From: CS4-C045 sp963844115
Lineage (GTDB): Bacteria > Planctomycetota > Planctomycetia > Pirellulales > UBA7805
Direction of reading: 5' to 3'
DNA: 64,000 bases
Assembly: GCA_963844115.1 (NCBI GenBank)
Contig: CAWJNN010000062.1
Span: 15,395 to 79,394, forward strand
Position 1 is the stretch's first letter, and each line of letters begins with the position of its first letter. Both the position numbers and the translations under genes were made by a program. Under the pieces are notes generated by a model, which ran no database searches, was not told where the DNA came from, and worked only from the letters and a program-made list of their open reading frames with translations. Positions 19,324-30,813 of the stretch are shown one piece after another.

Positions 19324-20672
19324 TCAAAAACCGCCTTCACGGCCCGTTAGGCGATTGACACCGATATTGCGAAACTGCACCGGGTCCGAATGGCCAGCCA
19401 AGCCGAAATGGCCGCGCTTGCGGTCCTTGCCGGGGTGCGGGCTGTTGGACATGTATTGGGTGATCTTGCTCAGATCCGTGTCCAGGATCGCATAGCCGTT
19501 CAGTTCGACTTTGATGGTGGAACCGATGACGGTTACTTGCTGGTAGTTCCACTGGTCGTTTGCAGCAGATAGCCGCGGTGCGCCGCTGCCATGCCATAAG
19601 CGGAGCCGTGGGCCTGACGCGGATCGATATCCTTGTACTGCGGGTGCTCGCTGTCCAGTACCTGCAATTCACACATGCCGACATAGGCTGTGTCGCCCTG
19701 GCCGGGATAGCGAATCGCGAGTCCGTTGTTGCCGCCGGGCGGTTGCAGGAACTCAAAGCGAACCACGAAATTATCGTACTCGTCTTTCGTGTAAATCGTG
19801 CCACCTTTGCCAGGTAAGCAAACGATCGCGCCATCTTTCACCTGGTAGTTTTGGACAGGTCCCGCCCAGCCGTCGAAGTCCTTGCCATTAAAGATGGGCT
19901 GGAAGCCTTCGTCCGTTGCTCGCAAGATTACATTGGCTTCGCCTGTGGGTATCTCGCGGAGAAAGATATTACGCCAGCGGATCTCCCCGCCGTGAGTTTG
20001 CAACTGGATCGGGCCCGTGGCAAAAAGGGGCTGACCACGATCCCAGTAATTTTCCATCGGGGCGTGATCCACGACCAGCTTGTCGTTCAGCCAAACGCTG
20101 GTCATCGCGCCGACCTGGCGAACGCGTAGACGATTCCACTGGCCGAACGGCTTGTCGGCCAGTACGAGCGGCTCTTTGCCGGCCGCGCCGTCGCTGTTGT
20201 TCCACAGTCCCCCCGAACCTTTGCCGGCGCCGATGTTCCACTTGCCACCCTCCTTGGTGAAATCCCAAATTTGTACCTGCGGCGTGGCGCGCAGATAGAT
20301 ACCGCTGTCGGCCTTGGCAACCGTTTTGTAATCGATCATTAATTCGATGTCGCCGTAGTCCTTGTCGGTTGTCAGATAGGCACCATGGCCATCGTTGACC
20401 AATTCGCCGTTTTCCGCGCAGTGTTTCTGCACTTCGGCCCAGTCCGTCGCACGCATCTGCTCACGTTCTTCGTCCGACATCGCCGCCAGCTTACGGGGAT
20501 CCAAGTGACCCATTCCGTGCCAGCCGGCGAGATCACTACCGTTGAACAAGGCCGTGAAACCTTGGGGAGGCACGTTTTGCTGCTGTGCGTCCGTGGCTGA
20601 TGTGAGACCGGCCAGAGTCATGATGAATACGATTGTGGCGATGAGATGTATACGCAAGGGAATGATCCTCAT
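19324..20672 (-). CDS. Double-domain DUF1080 (3-keto-disaccharide hydrolase) protein, one frameshift
   Basis: A secreted protein (signal peptide 1-29) with two DUF1080 jellyroll domains, each opening with the family hallmark: FTALFNGSDLAGWHG (about 38) and FQPIFNGKDFDGWAG (about 255). Domains of this type hydrolyse 3-keto-glycosides in the few characterised members and are abundant in planctomycetes. The frame fails near 19560: one frame gives LQTTSGTTSK and stops, while the adjacent frame reads DQWNYQQVTVIGSTIKVELN and continues through GHFGLAGHSDPVQFRNIGV, the normal DUF1080 ending, to the stop at 19324. One missing base explains this. Total about 449 residues. Confidence 0.8.
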
Positions 20673-20823
20673 GTTGAATCAGCTGAATTGTCAGTATTTG
20701 GTGAGGTGGTTACCGTCGGCCTCGTCGGTACAAAAATGGGTGGTTTCTCCGAACGCCATCTTTTCAGATCACGCTCGCGCAGACCAAGACGGGAATCGAC
20801 ATTTTGCTTTGTTGCAGCGCAGA

Positions 20824-22398
20824 TCACCATTTCTCGTCGTATTTCGTCCACAGCAAGTCACCCAGGTCCCAGTAGGCTAGCGTTATTTCCCTGCACGCTT
20901 TGAGACTCTTGCCCGTCAAGAACGCTCGCGCCTGTTCCGGGTTCTTTTCAACGAGGTTACTGGCCTCCGCGTCAACTGTCTTTTGAACACCGAGGTATTT
21001 CTGTTGCAACGGGTCGCGCCTATTCGCCACGTCCACGCGCATTTCGCCCCATCGATGCGCCGCTAACGTTGCCACGCGGTTAAAGGCCCACCAGGCGGAT
21101 GTCCGACTAAATCCCGTCGTTCGACCGTCCGTCTTGTACTCCTGCGGCATCTCCGTGATGCCTGCGTACAGCGGTGCATAAGTGGTTGTTGCCGGATTAC
21201 CGTACCCAAACCATACGATCCCGCCAACCTGGTCGGGCAGCCAGGCGCACGACTGCGTCACGGTGACGTACATGCAATACCAGCGAGCGAGCGTTCGCTC
21301 GCCACGCCAGCTCCAGCCACCGTTGATCTTCAGCAGTTGGTTCATCTCGTAAGGCATGAAAGGATTGGCAAGCGGGCTTTTCACCGTCTTGCCGTTCTCG
21401 TCCGTTACCGTGAGATTTTTTGTCGTATCAAATTCGGTTCCCTCATAGGTATCCCGAAAGATATTCATGACCGTCTCCGGCTTGACCAATGCGTCGGGCT
21501 TGACGGAAAAAGGAAACACGTCCCGGTTGGGGTGCAGTTCTAGCGAGGGGGCGAGCAGGCTGAGCACGCGCCATTCGCGGCGAGTGGACCCGACGCTTTC
21601 ACGACCCTTGGGGTTGTAGGCCGCGTAGAATCGAAACGGCTGGGCGTCGTTGGGGTTCCAATACCCTTGCTGCTGTGCATATCGCATCACGTTGCTGGAC
21701 GCCATGAAGAAGTCGGTTTGCGCGAGATCGATCGCTCCGATGCGGGCGGCATTCGCCACAATACTTACCTGGTCGTCGGGGACACGTTGAGCGGCCCAGA
21801 TGGCGCCGACGGCATCTTTGCCGGGTCCGACGATTTCCATCAACCAGACTTCCTGCGGATCGGCAATCGTGAGGGCTTCCCCATGATCACACCAGCCGTA
21901 CTTTTCCATCAGCTTGCCGCCAAGCTGGATCGCCTCACGCGCCGTCGCCGCTCGTTCCAGCATGAGTCGAGTGAGCATGACGCAGTCGATCGAGCCCCTT
22001 TTCGCTGCGCAACTCCAAGCGGCCTCCAAACGTCGATTCGCCGATGGCCAGTTGCCGCTCGTTCATCGCAGCGTAGGCCGGCAGAGATAACCATAGGTCT
22101 CCGGAACCTGGGGAATGCTGCCTGTGGGTAGAAAGCCGTAGCGCGGCATCGCACCGTTGTTGTCCTCTTGACGTTTGCTCAGCACCAGCTGCGAGTCGCG
22201 CGGGTGCTTCAAGCGCGGAACCACAACAATCTGGGAACCTGTGTGGTGGCTGTCGCAGGTGTGGGACGTCATCACCGACCCATCGGCTGATGCCTTTCGT
22301 CCCACCATGATGGACGTACATGATTGGGCTTGCGGGACGTGGCCCAAGCACAGCAGGCAAATCGATAAGACTGCGATCGTTAGCGTCGTTCTTTTCAT
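20824..22398 (-). CDS. C69-family dipeptidase (N-terminal nucleophile), two frameshifts
   Basis: About 524 residues. The start at 22398 has a strong purine-rich ribosome site (AGGAAAAGG). Residues 1-26 are a signal peptide; removal would expose Cys27 in QSCTSIMVGRKAS, the expected N-terminal nucleophile of C69 (U34) peptidases. The conserved SADGSVMTSHTCDS follows. The reading frame changes near 22083 (YGYLCRPTLR versus LPAYAAMNERQLA) and again near 21997 (SEKGLDR versus KGSIDCVMLTRLML); beyond that, 400 residues are uninterrupted and end in LGDLLWTKYDEKW. Family members cleave dipeptides or act as amidases. It follows the DUF1080 gene's upstream region without obvious operon linkage. Confidence 0.8.
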
Positions 22399-23314
22399 GG
22401 ACCTTTTCCTTTTTGTGTACATCGCATATCAGTCTAGCAAAAAGGCTCCCCGGCGGTCATATAGATCGCCGTTTCGATCGATAGCCATGGTATCAGGAGA
22501 CTCATCCAGGTGCGCCGGGACTCGCCTGTTTTGGCTGCGGCTTTGCCGCGTCGTATTACTATCTCTCGATTTCTTGTTTTCCTGCGCATTCTTGGCAGCA
22601 GCATTGTAGTCATCACGCTCCGCGTGACGAAGGTTCATCACGCGGAGCGTGACGACTACTATGGTTGCGCCCGTAGGCCGTGCTGTTCTACTACTTCGCG
22701 ATTTGTTGTTTGTTTGTGCATTTTCGTAACGGCGGCCACCACCAAGAATCACTCTCCCTTGGGGAGAGTCGGGCTCTCAGGCCCGGAGAGGGGTTGGCCG
22801 GAGGCTTGGACAGTCATCTCCGTACAAGACCCTCCCCGGCCGCTACCGCGTCCGACCCTCCCGTTCGCCACAGCGAATCTTCGACAAGCGGGAGGGTGTT
22901 GTGTCACTTTGGTTGCGGCCAGCGGCTGCGTTGGTTAACCGCAAACCCCATCGGCCTGCGCGTCTCGAGCGAGGGTAAGCGCATCCCGTTGGGATTGCGG
23001 TTAAACGGGTGTGTTCATCTGTGCTACTAACCGTTCGATTTTGTACAAGGTGTAGGACGGATTGCTAATCCGTCCGGACGGAATGGCATTCCGTCCTACT
23101 TTGGTTGCGGCCACAGACCGCGCTGGGGCTATATCAGTCCAGCCCTCAATAAACGAGCAATAAACGAGCAACTAATGTGGGTAATGCGAGGTGCATTAGG
23201 GGCTGTCAGCCTTGCGTTTGACGCTTAACGTGCCCAAAATAGATGGATGCGAATCACGCTGGTTGATCAGCATGTTCGTACTCGCCATTTTTCCTTCCTC
23301 AGCAGACTCTTTCG
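22399..23314. repeat. Intergenic cluster of several palindromes
   Basis: No gene is visible in about 900 bp. Elements seen: a perfect-looking inverted repeat with 22-base arms at 22606-22627 and 22638-22659 (family F, GTAGTCATCACGCTCCGCGTGA, one mismatch); CTCTCCC/GGGAGAG hairpins near 22750 and 22850-22900; a pair GGTTAACCGCAA near 22934 and TTGCGGTTAA near 22996 resembling family B ends; and a family D element at 23051-23126 (GTAGGACGGA...TCCGTCCTAC, then TTTGGTTGCGGCCA) that recurs at 40348-40443. Confidence 0.75.
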
Positions 23315-24170
23315 ATGAGATCTTCCGCGACGATCATCGCATCTGTTTTGGTTTTGAGTGCGATGGTGTCGAATCCCTGTGAGGTGTTCGCGGAAGAGAA
23401 ACAAGACAATTCACCGCCAGCTGGCCTCGTCGATTTTGCCAAAGATGTGCAGCCAATCTTTGCCGCGCATTGCTACGCTTGTCACGGGCCAGATCAACAG
23501 GAAAGCAACTTCCGTCTGGACGTTCGCAGCAAGGCACTGGGCACAGCCGACCTGGGCGATCCGCCGATTGTGACCGGTAAGAGTGGCGACAGTCCTCTGA
23601 TCGCCTACGTCTCGGGCGGCAACGAAGACGATCTTGTCATGCCGCCCACGGACGAGGGACAACCACTTTCTTCAGAGCAAGTCGCCGTGCTCCGGGCCTG
23701 GATCGACCAGGGTGCCCGGTGGCCCGACGAACTGGCCGGTGACGATTCATTGACAACAGACCACTGGTCCTTCCAGCCGCTAACCGACCACCAGCCGCCA
23801 GCCATCGAGAACAGTTGGATCAAGAACGGCATCGATGCGTTCATTTTGAGAAAGCTGAATGAAAACGGTATCGAGGCCCTCCGCCGCCGCCGACCGTGTT
23901 ACGTTCATGCGCCGCATCTACCTGGACATGCACGGACTGCCGCCCACGCAGCGGCAAGTTCAGGCATTCGTGAAGGACCGGTCGGACGAAGCCTACCGGC
24001 GCGTCATCGACCAGGTGCTCGACGGTGCGCACTACGGAGAACGGTGGGCTCGGCATTGGCTGGATGTCGTACGGTTCGGCGAGTCGACAGGCTTTGAGGT
24101 GAATCGCGACCGAGCCAATGCCTGGTACTACCGCGACTATGTGATTCGTCCGCTCGCCACTCTCCCCAAG
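23315..24170 (+). pseudogene. Planctomycete cytochrome c / DUF1549 protein, frameshifted and 3'-truncated
   Basis: The 5' part is typical: signal peptide (1-26), then a Planctomycete cytochrome c domain with FAKDVQPIFAAHCYACHGP (heme motif CYACH) and WIDQGARWPDEL. After a frame break near 23876 (one extra base fits) the DUF1549 domain begins: RVTFMRRIYLDMHGLPPT, ERWARHWLDVVRFGES, WYYRDYVIR. Such proteins are usually 750-1,100 residues with a DUF1553 domain at the end. Here homology stops at about 24165 and the sequence turns into the 3' part of a gene on the other strand. Roughly two thirds of the protein is missing. Confidence 0.75.
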
Positions 24171-24583
24171 CAATGGCTCACGTCCATCGTTGTCATCGTG
24201 TGCGGACCCAGCGTCACGTAGTCGGTTTCGTCACCAAGTCGCAGAGATTTGACTTGCAGATATTTGCCTTGTTGTGCTCCGCCAACTCCGAAAGCGATAC
24301 CCTCACCGCTTCCTTCGAGTCCCAGCCTGGCTGCCGTGGTCGGATCGAGGATGTTCAGTACGGCGCCGGTGTCCAGCATAAAGAAACCGGCATCCTGGCC
24401 GTTAATCTTCGCTTCGACAAACAACAGGTTTCCGCCCCGGTGGATGGGAACCGCTACCGATTCGCGGCCATCCGGCAGGTTGAGTCCGGGCGGCGTGTCC
24501 GCTCCCGCATTGGCGTGTCCACCAGCAATCGCCACGGCGGCCAGCACACCGATATATATTTGTACGCGAAATCGTCTGGTCAT
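24137..24583 (-). pseudogene. Retropepsin-like aspartyl protease fragment, 3'-truncated
   Basis: From the ATG at 24583 (signal peptide, MTRRFRVQIYIGVLAAVAIA) the product has one aspartyl-protease half domain: SVAVPIHRGGNLLFVEAKIN, then the active-site loop MLDTGAVLNIL and GVGGAQQGKYLQVKSL. It is clearly related to the N-terminal half of the ankyrin-fused protease at 17380-19220 (shared VPIHRGGNLL). Homology ends around 24165, where the sequence runs into the truncated DUF1549 gene on the opposite strand. The second half domain is absent, so a functional monomeric protease is unlikely. Confidence 0.7.
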
Positions 24584-24594
24584 GGTTTTCTCCC

Positions 24595-25245
24595 AATCTC
24601 CCTCAGAAACGAACCACGAATGGACACAAATGAACACGAATCGGATTTATGCAAAGCAAGACAAGAGCAAACCTCTTTTGACTCCCACACATTCGTGTCT
24701 ATTCGTGTTCATTCGTGGTTCTTCTGTTTTTAGTTTGAGTAAATTGAATGTTGCAACAAGGCAAGCGACTGCTCACCTTAACGTCTTCAAATACGCAATC
24801 AAATCGCGCAGTTCGGCGTAATTGCTTTTCTCCCTCAGAAACGAACCACGAATGGACACACATGAACACGAATCGGACTCATGCAAAGCAAGAGCAAACC
24901 TCTTTTTGACTCCCACAAATTCGTGTCTATTCGTGTTCATTCGTGGTTCTTCTGTTTTCAGTTTGAGTAATTTGAGTGCTGCAACAAGGCAAGCGACTGC
25001 TCACCTTAACGTCTTCAAATACGCAATCAAATCGCGCAGTTCGGCGTAATTGCTTTTCTCCCCCAGAAACGAACCACGAATGGACACACATGAACACGAA
25101 TCGGACTCATGCAAAGCAAGAGCAAACCTCTTTTTGACTCCCACAAATTCGTGTCTATTCGTGTTCATTCGTGGTTCTTCTGTTTTCAGTTTGAGTAATT
25201 TGAGTGCTGCAACAAAGGATGCGACTGCTCACCTTAACGTCTTTA
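24595..25245. repeat. Tandem triplication of a ~230-bp unit (family A palindrome plus gene 3' end)
   Basis: Three head-to-tail copies with GAACCACGAATGGACAC at 24611, 24843 and 25071 (periods 232 and 228 bp). Each unit holds a complete family A palindrome and then, read on the minus strand, the last codons of the neighbouring PVC-type gene (NYAELRDLIAYLKTLR plus stop). The final copy is the gene's own 3' end (25229 onward). So the gene's tail has been duplicated twice with the palindrome. Confidence 0.9.
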
Positions 25246-28200
25246 AATACGCAATCAAATCGCGCAGTTCGGCGACCGTAATTGCTTTTTCCAGACCACG
25301 CGGCATCAGTGACGTTGTCGAGGGCACCATCTCTTCAATATCGTCGCGAGCGATCCGTAATTCGGGCTTGCCCGCCATTCGCAAATAGACTGCGGTCGCC
25401 GTCTGTCGACCGATAACACCAACGTGCGTTAGTCCGGACTCCGTGTAAATGGTAAAGGTCTGGTAGTTTCCTGCAATCGTCGAACTGGGAAACACGATCG
25501 ACTCCGTCAAATCGCGCTCCGTTCGAATACGAGCGATTTGCGACAGGTCGGGACCAATATTGCCTCCGCGGCTTTCTGCACGATGGCATGTATGGCAAAC
25601 CGCCCGGTTCCCAAAAAAGATCTCACGGCCGCGCCGTGCATCGCCATTGGCGATCTGCGACATCAGTTCGGCCAGGCGGCCCGCCTGCTCCTGGCGGTCT
25701 GCCCCGGCGGCGCGCACCAGCGATGTGCCCGCTTCCGCGATCTCTGGCGGAAAGCGATCCAACAGGTTCTGGATGCGATCGGGTGCCAGGCTGGTCAGCG
25801 CTTGCGACTGGCTGAGCGCTGCAACGATGCGCTGGCCGAGCTGCGCATCGCGCCCGTGCACCGCTGGTGGTGCGACGATTGTCAGTCCGTTGAAGATGCC
25901 GTGGTTCGCGGTCGTGTCCTCCGTAGCGGCGGTCCAGGAGATGTTGATCGTGCCGTCGGACTTTGGGGCCACGTTGTGAAACAGCGCGTGCGTTTTGTCC
26001 ACGGCGTATTCTTTGTCGCCCGGCTTGACTCCGTTGATGTTCGTATTCTTGGAACCCTTCGCATCAACAATCGTCACTGATGCTCCGTGCGGTGGATCGC
26101 TGGGGTAGCTGGAACCGTAGAAATACAGATCGTAGCGCCCGCGGGCTTGAGGCCGCCCAGCGTGAATTGGTTCTTGAATGACTGGTGCTCGCCACCACCG
26201 CCGCGCAGCCCGTTGTAGAAAAAATCGCCAAGTAGACGGTCGAACTGATTCGTGAAATACGGCAGCAGGGTGGCACCGTCCATCTTGCTGAGCCACATGC
26301 CGCTGTAGGAACCATCCGAGGTCCGCAGATAGTTCATCCCATCGCCGGCGGTCGGGTTCCACACGCTCCAGATAGCCAGGCGACCCTGCGGATCGTCCGC
26401 AAACGCCGCGAGGCCACGATGCGTTTTACCGTCGGCCGGTTGAGCATCGACGTTGACCACGACCGGTGCCGCATCGCGTTCAAATCGCCGCAACAGGACC
26501 GGCAGTTCCAGCGGCCGTGCGCGGGCCAATAGATCGGCTACGGCCAGCGTCTGTTCGTGGCTGAGGTTGGCGGCGGCCAGCGCCTCAGCCGCTCGCACGC
26601 GATCGACCGGTAACACATCGCCGTTCAACTGCGCCGCCAGCAGTGCGAATGCCGCCTGGTCCAACTGTCGACCGTGTCTGGCGACATTGGCAATCGCGGC
26701 CAGTCGTAGCGGCTGTGGCCGCGATGTGTCGCGACTAATCTTCAACAGCACGTCGTCCAATCGATCCGTTTCCTTGGCGGAAGTCGTCGCGACCGCGTGC
26801 TCGATCAGTTCCGCGTCCGTGCCGGCTAGAAGTGTGCCAACGGGCTATTCAGTGGATCCGGCATGTCATCCAGATCACTTTCGGCCAGGGCATCCAGCAC
26901 CAGCAACTGAGTCTCTTTAGCGGTCGATTCGCGGGACAGCGCGCCGGTCATTTCCGCTTGAATCAGGCTGTTGCCGGCAAACGCAGCCATCACGGCGCGG
27001 GCCAACCTGGAGTCGTCGTCGCCAAGCTCTATTGCGGTCAACCAACGTTGGACGATTCCTTTGATTTCATTTGCCCAGTCCGGGTGACGGCTGATAATTT
27101 CCAGAGCCGTGGTACGCAACGCGAGATCATCAGTATTGACCAGGGGGGTGACCATGTCGTGCGTCAGATGGTCGCCCGACATCTGGTCCAGCGCCACCAG
27201 CGCGGCTCGCTGGACCTGCGGGTTGTCCGCTGCCAGGCCTTTTGCCGTCACGGCCGGTTCGTGAATACGGATCAAAGCGTAGACAAACGCGTGCATCAGG
27301 AAGTCGTCGTTATCCTCGCGGGCAACACCATCCAATATGGCGGAAACCGAGCGGACCGAATCGATCTGCCCTAACGCGGCGGCGGCCGCACGACGCTGGG
27401 GCGGCGGGCCAGTGCGAAGGATGGTGAGCAGCGCGTCGCTGGCACCAGGGTCTTTAAGAATGCCAACGCTGCGGATCGCAGCCTGCCGTACGGTCGCGTC
27501 GCTATCGGTGAGCGCGGCCCGTAACGGTTCGAGAGCTGGCGGTGTACCGATTCGCGATAGCGTCCAGATGGCATTGCGCCGGACACGAACAATGTCCGAA
27601 GAACGGATCGATTTGTCCAGCGCGGAAACCGCGGCGGCACCGCGCCCAGCAAGCATATCGATCGTCCGGTCGCGGACTGCGGGGCGAGGGTCGTCCAACC
27701 GCGCGATCATCTCGTCGCTGGCGGCGGTCCAGTCGAGCTGCCGGCCCCGTGGATCGTCAACAGGTGCCGCTCCCGCTTTGCGAATCCGGTAGATCGCGCC
27801 CAGCACGTGCGGCTTGGCGATTTTGGACGTGGGACAGCCGTAGTAGACCCACCCGCCGGTGTCGATGACCAGCAGACTGCCGTCGGCGTCTTCCAACACA
27901 TCCGTGGGATGAAAATCAATCGCTTCGGACGTCAGGAAATTTTCATCGACGGATTGAAACGTCGATCCGTGCGGTGCGATTTGTGTACGTACGACCTGGT
28001 GCGTGTTGAACTGGCAAGCAAAGTAGTTGTCGCGGTACGCGGCACCAAACGCCGTGCCGCGATACCGCTTCAGCCCGGCGGGTGCGACCTGTCCCCAGCG
28101 GCTCAACGCCGGTAACCGATAACCGGTGTCCGGCAGCAGCGGCTTGCCGTAGACCGTATGCGTCAGCGCCCCGTCGATCCAGTGAATCAAGGCATCGTGC

Positions 28201-28985
28201 CGACCGTCGACGCCGTCGAAGATTGCGGCGGTGGTTAGCAGCTCGCCGTCAGGCGTGAACTCGACGTCGACCGGGTTTACGGGACCTTGACCGAAAACCT
28301 CCAGATCGGTTCCATCCGCCCGGCATGAGAAGACACCGGCGGCGGAACCTTTTCCGAGTCGCTTGCCGTCCGCGCCTACCAGGTCGTAGCCGAATACACC
28401 ACCGGTGAAGTAGATCCGCCCGCACGGTCCCAGGTACGGACCACTTTGATTGGGGTTTCCGTTGAGTTCAAATTCGCCGACCAGTTTTTCACGTTTGTCG
28501 GCGACCCCGTCGTCGTCGGTATCTTCCAATCGCCACAGGTAGGGCGCCGAAACGACGTACAGCGCGTTGTTGTGCCACAGTGCCCCTTCGGGCATGACCA
28601 TCTTGTCGGCAAAGATCGTGCTCTTGTCGAACTTGCCGTCGTCATCCGTATCCTCAAGCATCCGAATGAAGCGCGCCTTCTCCTGTAGCAGCTCTTCTTT
28701 TTTCAGATTACGTCCGTCCGTTTCGGCGATGAAAAGTCGGCCTCGATCATCGAGACAGGCGAGCATCGGATGCTTGACCAGCGGCGGGGCCGCGGCCAGT
28801 TCCAGCACGAACCCCTCGGGGACTTTGATTGCAGGCGGCGTAAACGTGTTTGTCTCGTCGGCTCTGGTTATCGTTCCGCAGGCAACGACAGCGAGGCAAA
28901 CGGAAAGGCACGATCGAAACAGGTACAGCAGCTTGCGGATCGGAAGCATCGGAAAGCAATCCATGTCACTAAGGCACTCTAACAA
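25229..28985 (-). CDS. PVC-type membrane-bound dehydrogenase with HEAT repeats and cytochrome c, two frameshifts
   Basis: About 1,250 residues. A signal peptide sits behind alternative starts at 28985, 28964 and 28949; which is used is uncertain. Then comes the propeller (KVPEGFVLELAAAPPLVKHPM; calcium-like EDTDDDGKFDKS and EDTDDDGVADK), HEAT repeats (about 430-800), a beta-rich insert and the C-terminal cytochrome domain with heme motif CHTCH and GGNIGPDLS, ending ELRDLIAYLKTLR. Frame breaks lie near 26833 (NSPLAHF versus LLAGTDAELIEH) and 26141 (PAGATICIS versus YDLYFYGSSYPS); one missing base explains each. The family links substrate oxidation at the propeller to the heme; the substrate is unknown. 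The 3' end has spawned two tandem copies downstream. Confidence 0.8.
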
Positions 28986-28988
28986 CCC

Positions 28989-29042
28989 TTGTGGTGCGGC
29001 CGTCTCGGCTGCTCACGGCAGGCGGGACGCCTGCACCACAAA
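28989..29042. repeat. Dispersed palindrome, family G
   Basis: TTGTGGTGCGGCCGTC near 28989 faces GACGCCTGCACCACAA ending at 29042, with GCTCACGGCAGGCGG between. It sits immediately upstream of the PVC-type gene start and may overlap its promoter. Confidence 0.65.
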
Positions 29043-29172
29043 AGGCTTTGCTAGAGCCTCTAGGTTCCAGGGAAGCGGAACTAGTCGAAAACCGGGTTGT
29101 CGTGTTCGGCCAAGGATCAATTAGAAGCGGGGCGGGGGTCGATCGGTAGGAGGAACAGTTCACTGCAAAACA

Positions 29173-30813
29173 TTATTCTTTGGCCGGTGCTGTCTCGGCC
29201 TGTGCCGCTTCCGATCGATCCGCATCGGCTTGCGCTGTCTCCGTCGGTTCCGGCTCAGTCTGCTCCGGTTCGGTCGGCTCTGTCTCCGTCGGTTCGACGG
29301 GTTGCCTGGCACCCTGCAGCGTACCTCGTTCGGCCGCTAACAATTGTTTGTAGCGCTGCTGGATTTCGGGCGCGGCGACCTTCGACAGGTTGGCGGCCAG
29401 AGCAACGTCTTCCGCGGTACGGAAGAATCGTTGACACTTGGCCCATTTGCGATCCAGGTCGAAATTCTGTTTCTTGATGTCCTCGATTTTGTCCAGAAGA
29501 CCGGAAAACTCCTGGTAGTCCTTGTGGCTCTCGACCGTCTTGATGAATTCAGCGGAATTCGCGGTAAGCAGTTCGGTGGCCTTGCCATGCAGCAGGTTCG
29601 TCAATTCGGGCCAGCGATTGCGAATGCTCTTGGCGATCGCGCCTTTCAGCTCATTTGCCCGGTCGGCGGCCGTCTTTCCTTCCGCAGCCAGCTCGCCACG
29701 CCGTTTCTCTATCTGCTTGATTACTTCACGCGTAGCTTCAACGCGATTGTTTCCTTCCAGGTTCAGCTGGCGGGAAAGGCCTTCCAGCACGGCCCGCTCG
29801 ACCGGTGAGGCCAGTTTGAGCATTTCTTCATAAGGTGTTTCGGAATCGATCAGGTCAGGCCAGCCGTTGTCTTCAGTCTTGCTGTAGTGCCGCAGGTAAG
29901 CACCGGAGGTTCTTGTGGGAATATCGACGGCATCGGAGGTGAGCAACACGTAGGCGTGCGCTTCCTCCAATGAGACCTCACCGTCCTCGTCGTAATCGGG
30001 CGTCGGAATCGACTCACCCAATCGCGTCTTGCTGCCCAGCGCGGCCCAGAAGAAGGAGCTGTATTCCTGGTATTCCTCCTCCCGGATATCCGGGGTACAC
30101 CCGGCGGCCGGGCGATCGTGAGTCGTGGCGAAGAAGCCACACACGTTGCGTGCAGACGTTCCCTTGGCCGCTTCGCCCTGATTAAAGATCACGTGGCTAA
30201 AACCACCGGCATAGCATTGCACCATGATCAGCACGACATTCACGCCCTCCGGCAGCGCCGCCAGCTTGCCAGCCAGATCCTTCATCTTCACCGGTTCGCT
30301 TTCAAACGTGAAGAGTTGCGAGTTGTAAGGTTGTTCCTTGTTGTCGCTTTTGCCTCCATGCGCGGTCGCATAGACAATCAATCGGTCACCTGATTGAAGC
30401 TTGCTGCCGATCTCGTGAAACCAGGTTTCGATATTCTTGTAGGTGGACGCCCCGTGGACTCCGGGTACCTCGTGGCTGCGATACATGTAATCGAGGTGGC
30501 CTTCGTTCATCAACGTTCGGCCCATCAAGCGGTTTGCCTTGGGCACGGCATCGGGATCGGAGTATTGCAGATCGCGCCGCGGCGACTCTCCATCCGCAAA
30601 ATAGATGTCGTGCGGGATACTTTCGGAAAGTCGTTCGGACAACAGGCGCTGGTAGAACAGCACGTTTTTCTCAAGCGAAATCTGATTTCCCTCCGGCGAA
30701 TAACCACCGCCGATCGTCAGGAAATAATCGTCCGCCGAGGCCGCCGGTATCGACACGAGTGTAACGACCGTCGACAACACAAAAGGGAGGAGAGCGTACG
30801 GAACCGTCCGCAT
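29173..30813 (-). CDS. Secreted caspase-like (clan CD) cysteine protease with EF-hand
   Basis: Intact, 546 residues from the ATG at 30813, chosen because it opens a clean signal peptide (1-27). The caspase/legumain fold is indicated by His152 after a hydrophobic strand (RLIVYATAHGG) and Cys200 after the next (VVLIMVQCYAGG), the His-Gly...Cys dyad spacing of clan CD, nearest to family C13. Residues 273-284 form a canonical EF-hand loop (DYDEDGEVSLEE) followed by a helix, suggesting calcium control. Residues about 330-480 are helical and coiled-coil-like, and the last 40 residues are a Pro/Thr/Glu/Gln repeat tail (PTEPEQTEPEPTE). The long upstream in-frame extension to 31185 is not signal-like and overlaps the divergent promoter region. 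Substrate unknown. Confidence 0.75.
   Translation of the reverse strand: MRTVPYALLPFVLSTVVTLVSIPAASADDYFLTIGGGYSPEGNQISLEKNVLFYQRLLSERLSESIPHDIYFADGESPRRDLQYSDPDAVPKANRLMGRTLMNEGHLDYMYRSHEVPGVHGASTYKNIETWFHEIGSKLQSGDRLIVYATAHGGKSDNKEQPYNSQLFTFESEPVKMKDLAGKLAALPEGVNVVLIMVQCYAGGFSHVIFNQGEAAKGTSARNVCGFFATTHDRPAAGCTPDIREEEYQEYSSFFWAALGSKTRLGESIPTPDYDEDGEVSLEEAHAYVLLTSDAVDIPTRTSGAYLRHYSKTEDNGWPDLIDSETPYEEMLKLASPVERAVLEGLSRQLNLEGNNRVEATREVIKQIEKRRGELAAEGKTAADRANELKGAIAKSIRNRWPELTNLLHGKATELLTANSAEFIKTVESHKDYQEFSGLLDKIEDIKKQNFDLDRKWAKCQRFFRTAEDVALAANLSKVAAPEIQQRYKQLLAAERGTLQGARQPVEPTETEPTEPEQTEPEPTETAQADADRSEAAQAETAPAKE

Noticed and set aside
24595..25245. Possible CRISPR array because of regular repeats
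   Set aside because: Units are about 230 bp, each contains an inverted repeat and a gene tail, and there are no short unique spacers or cas genes.
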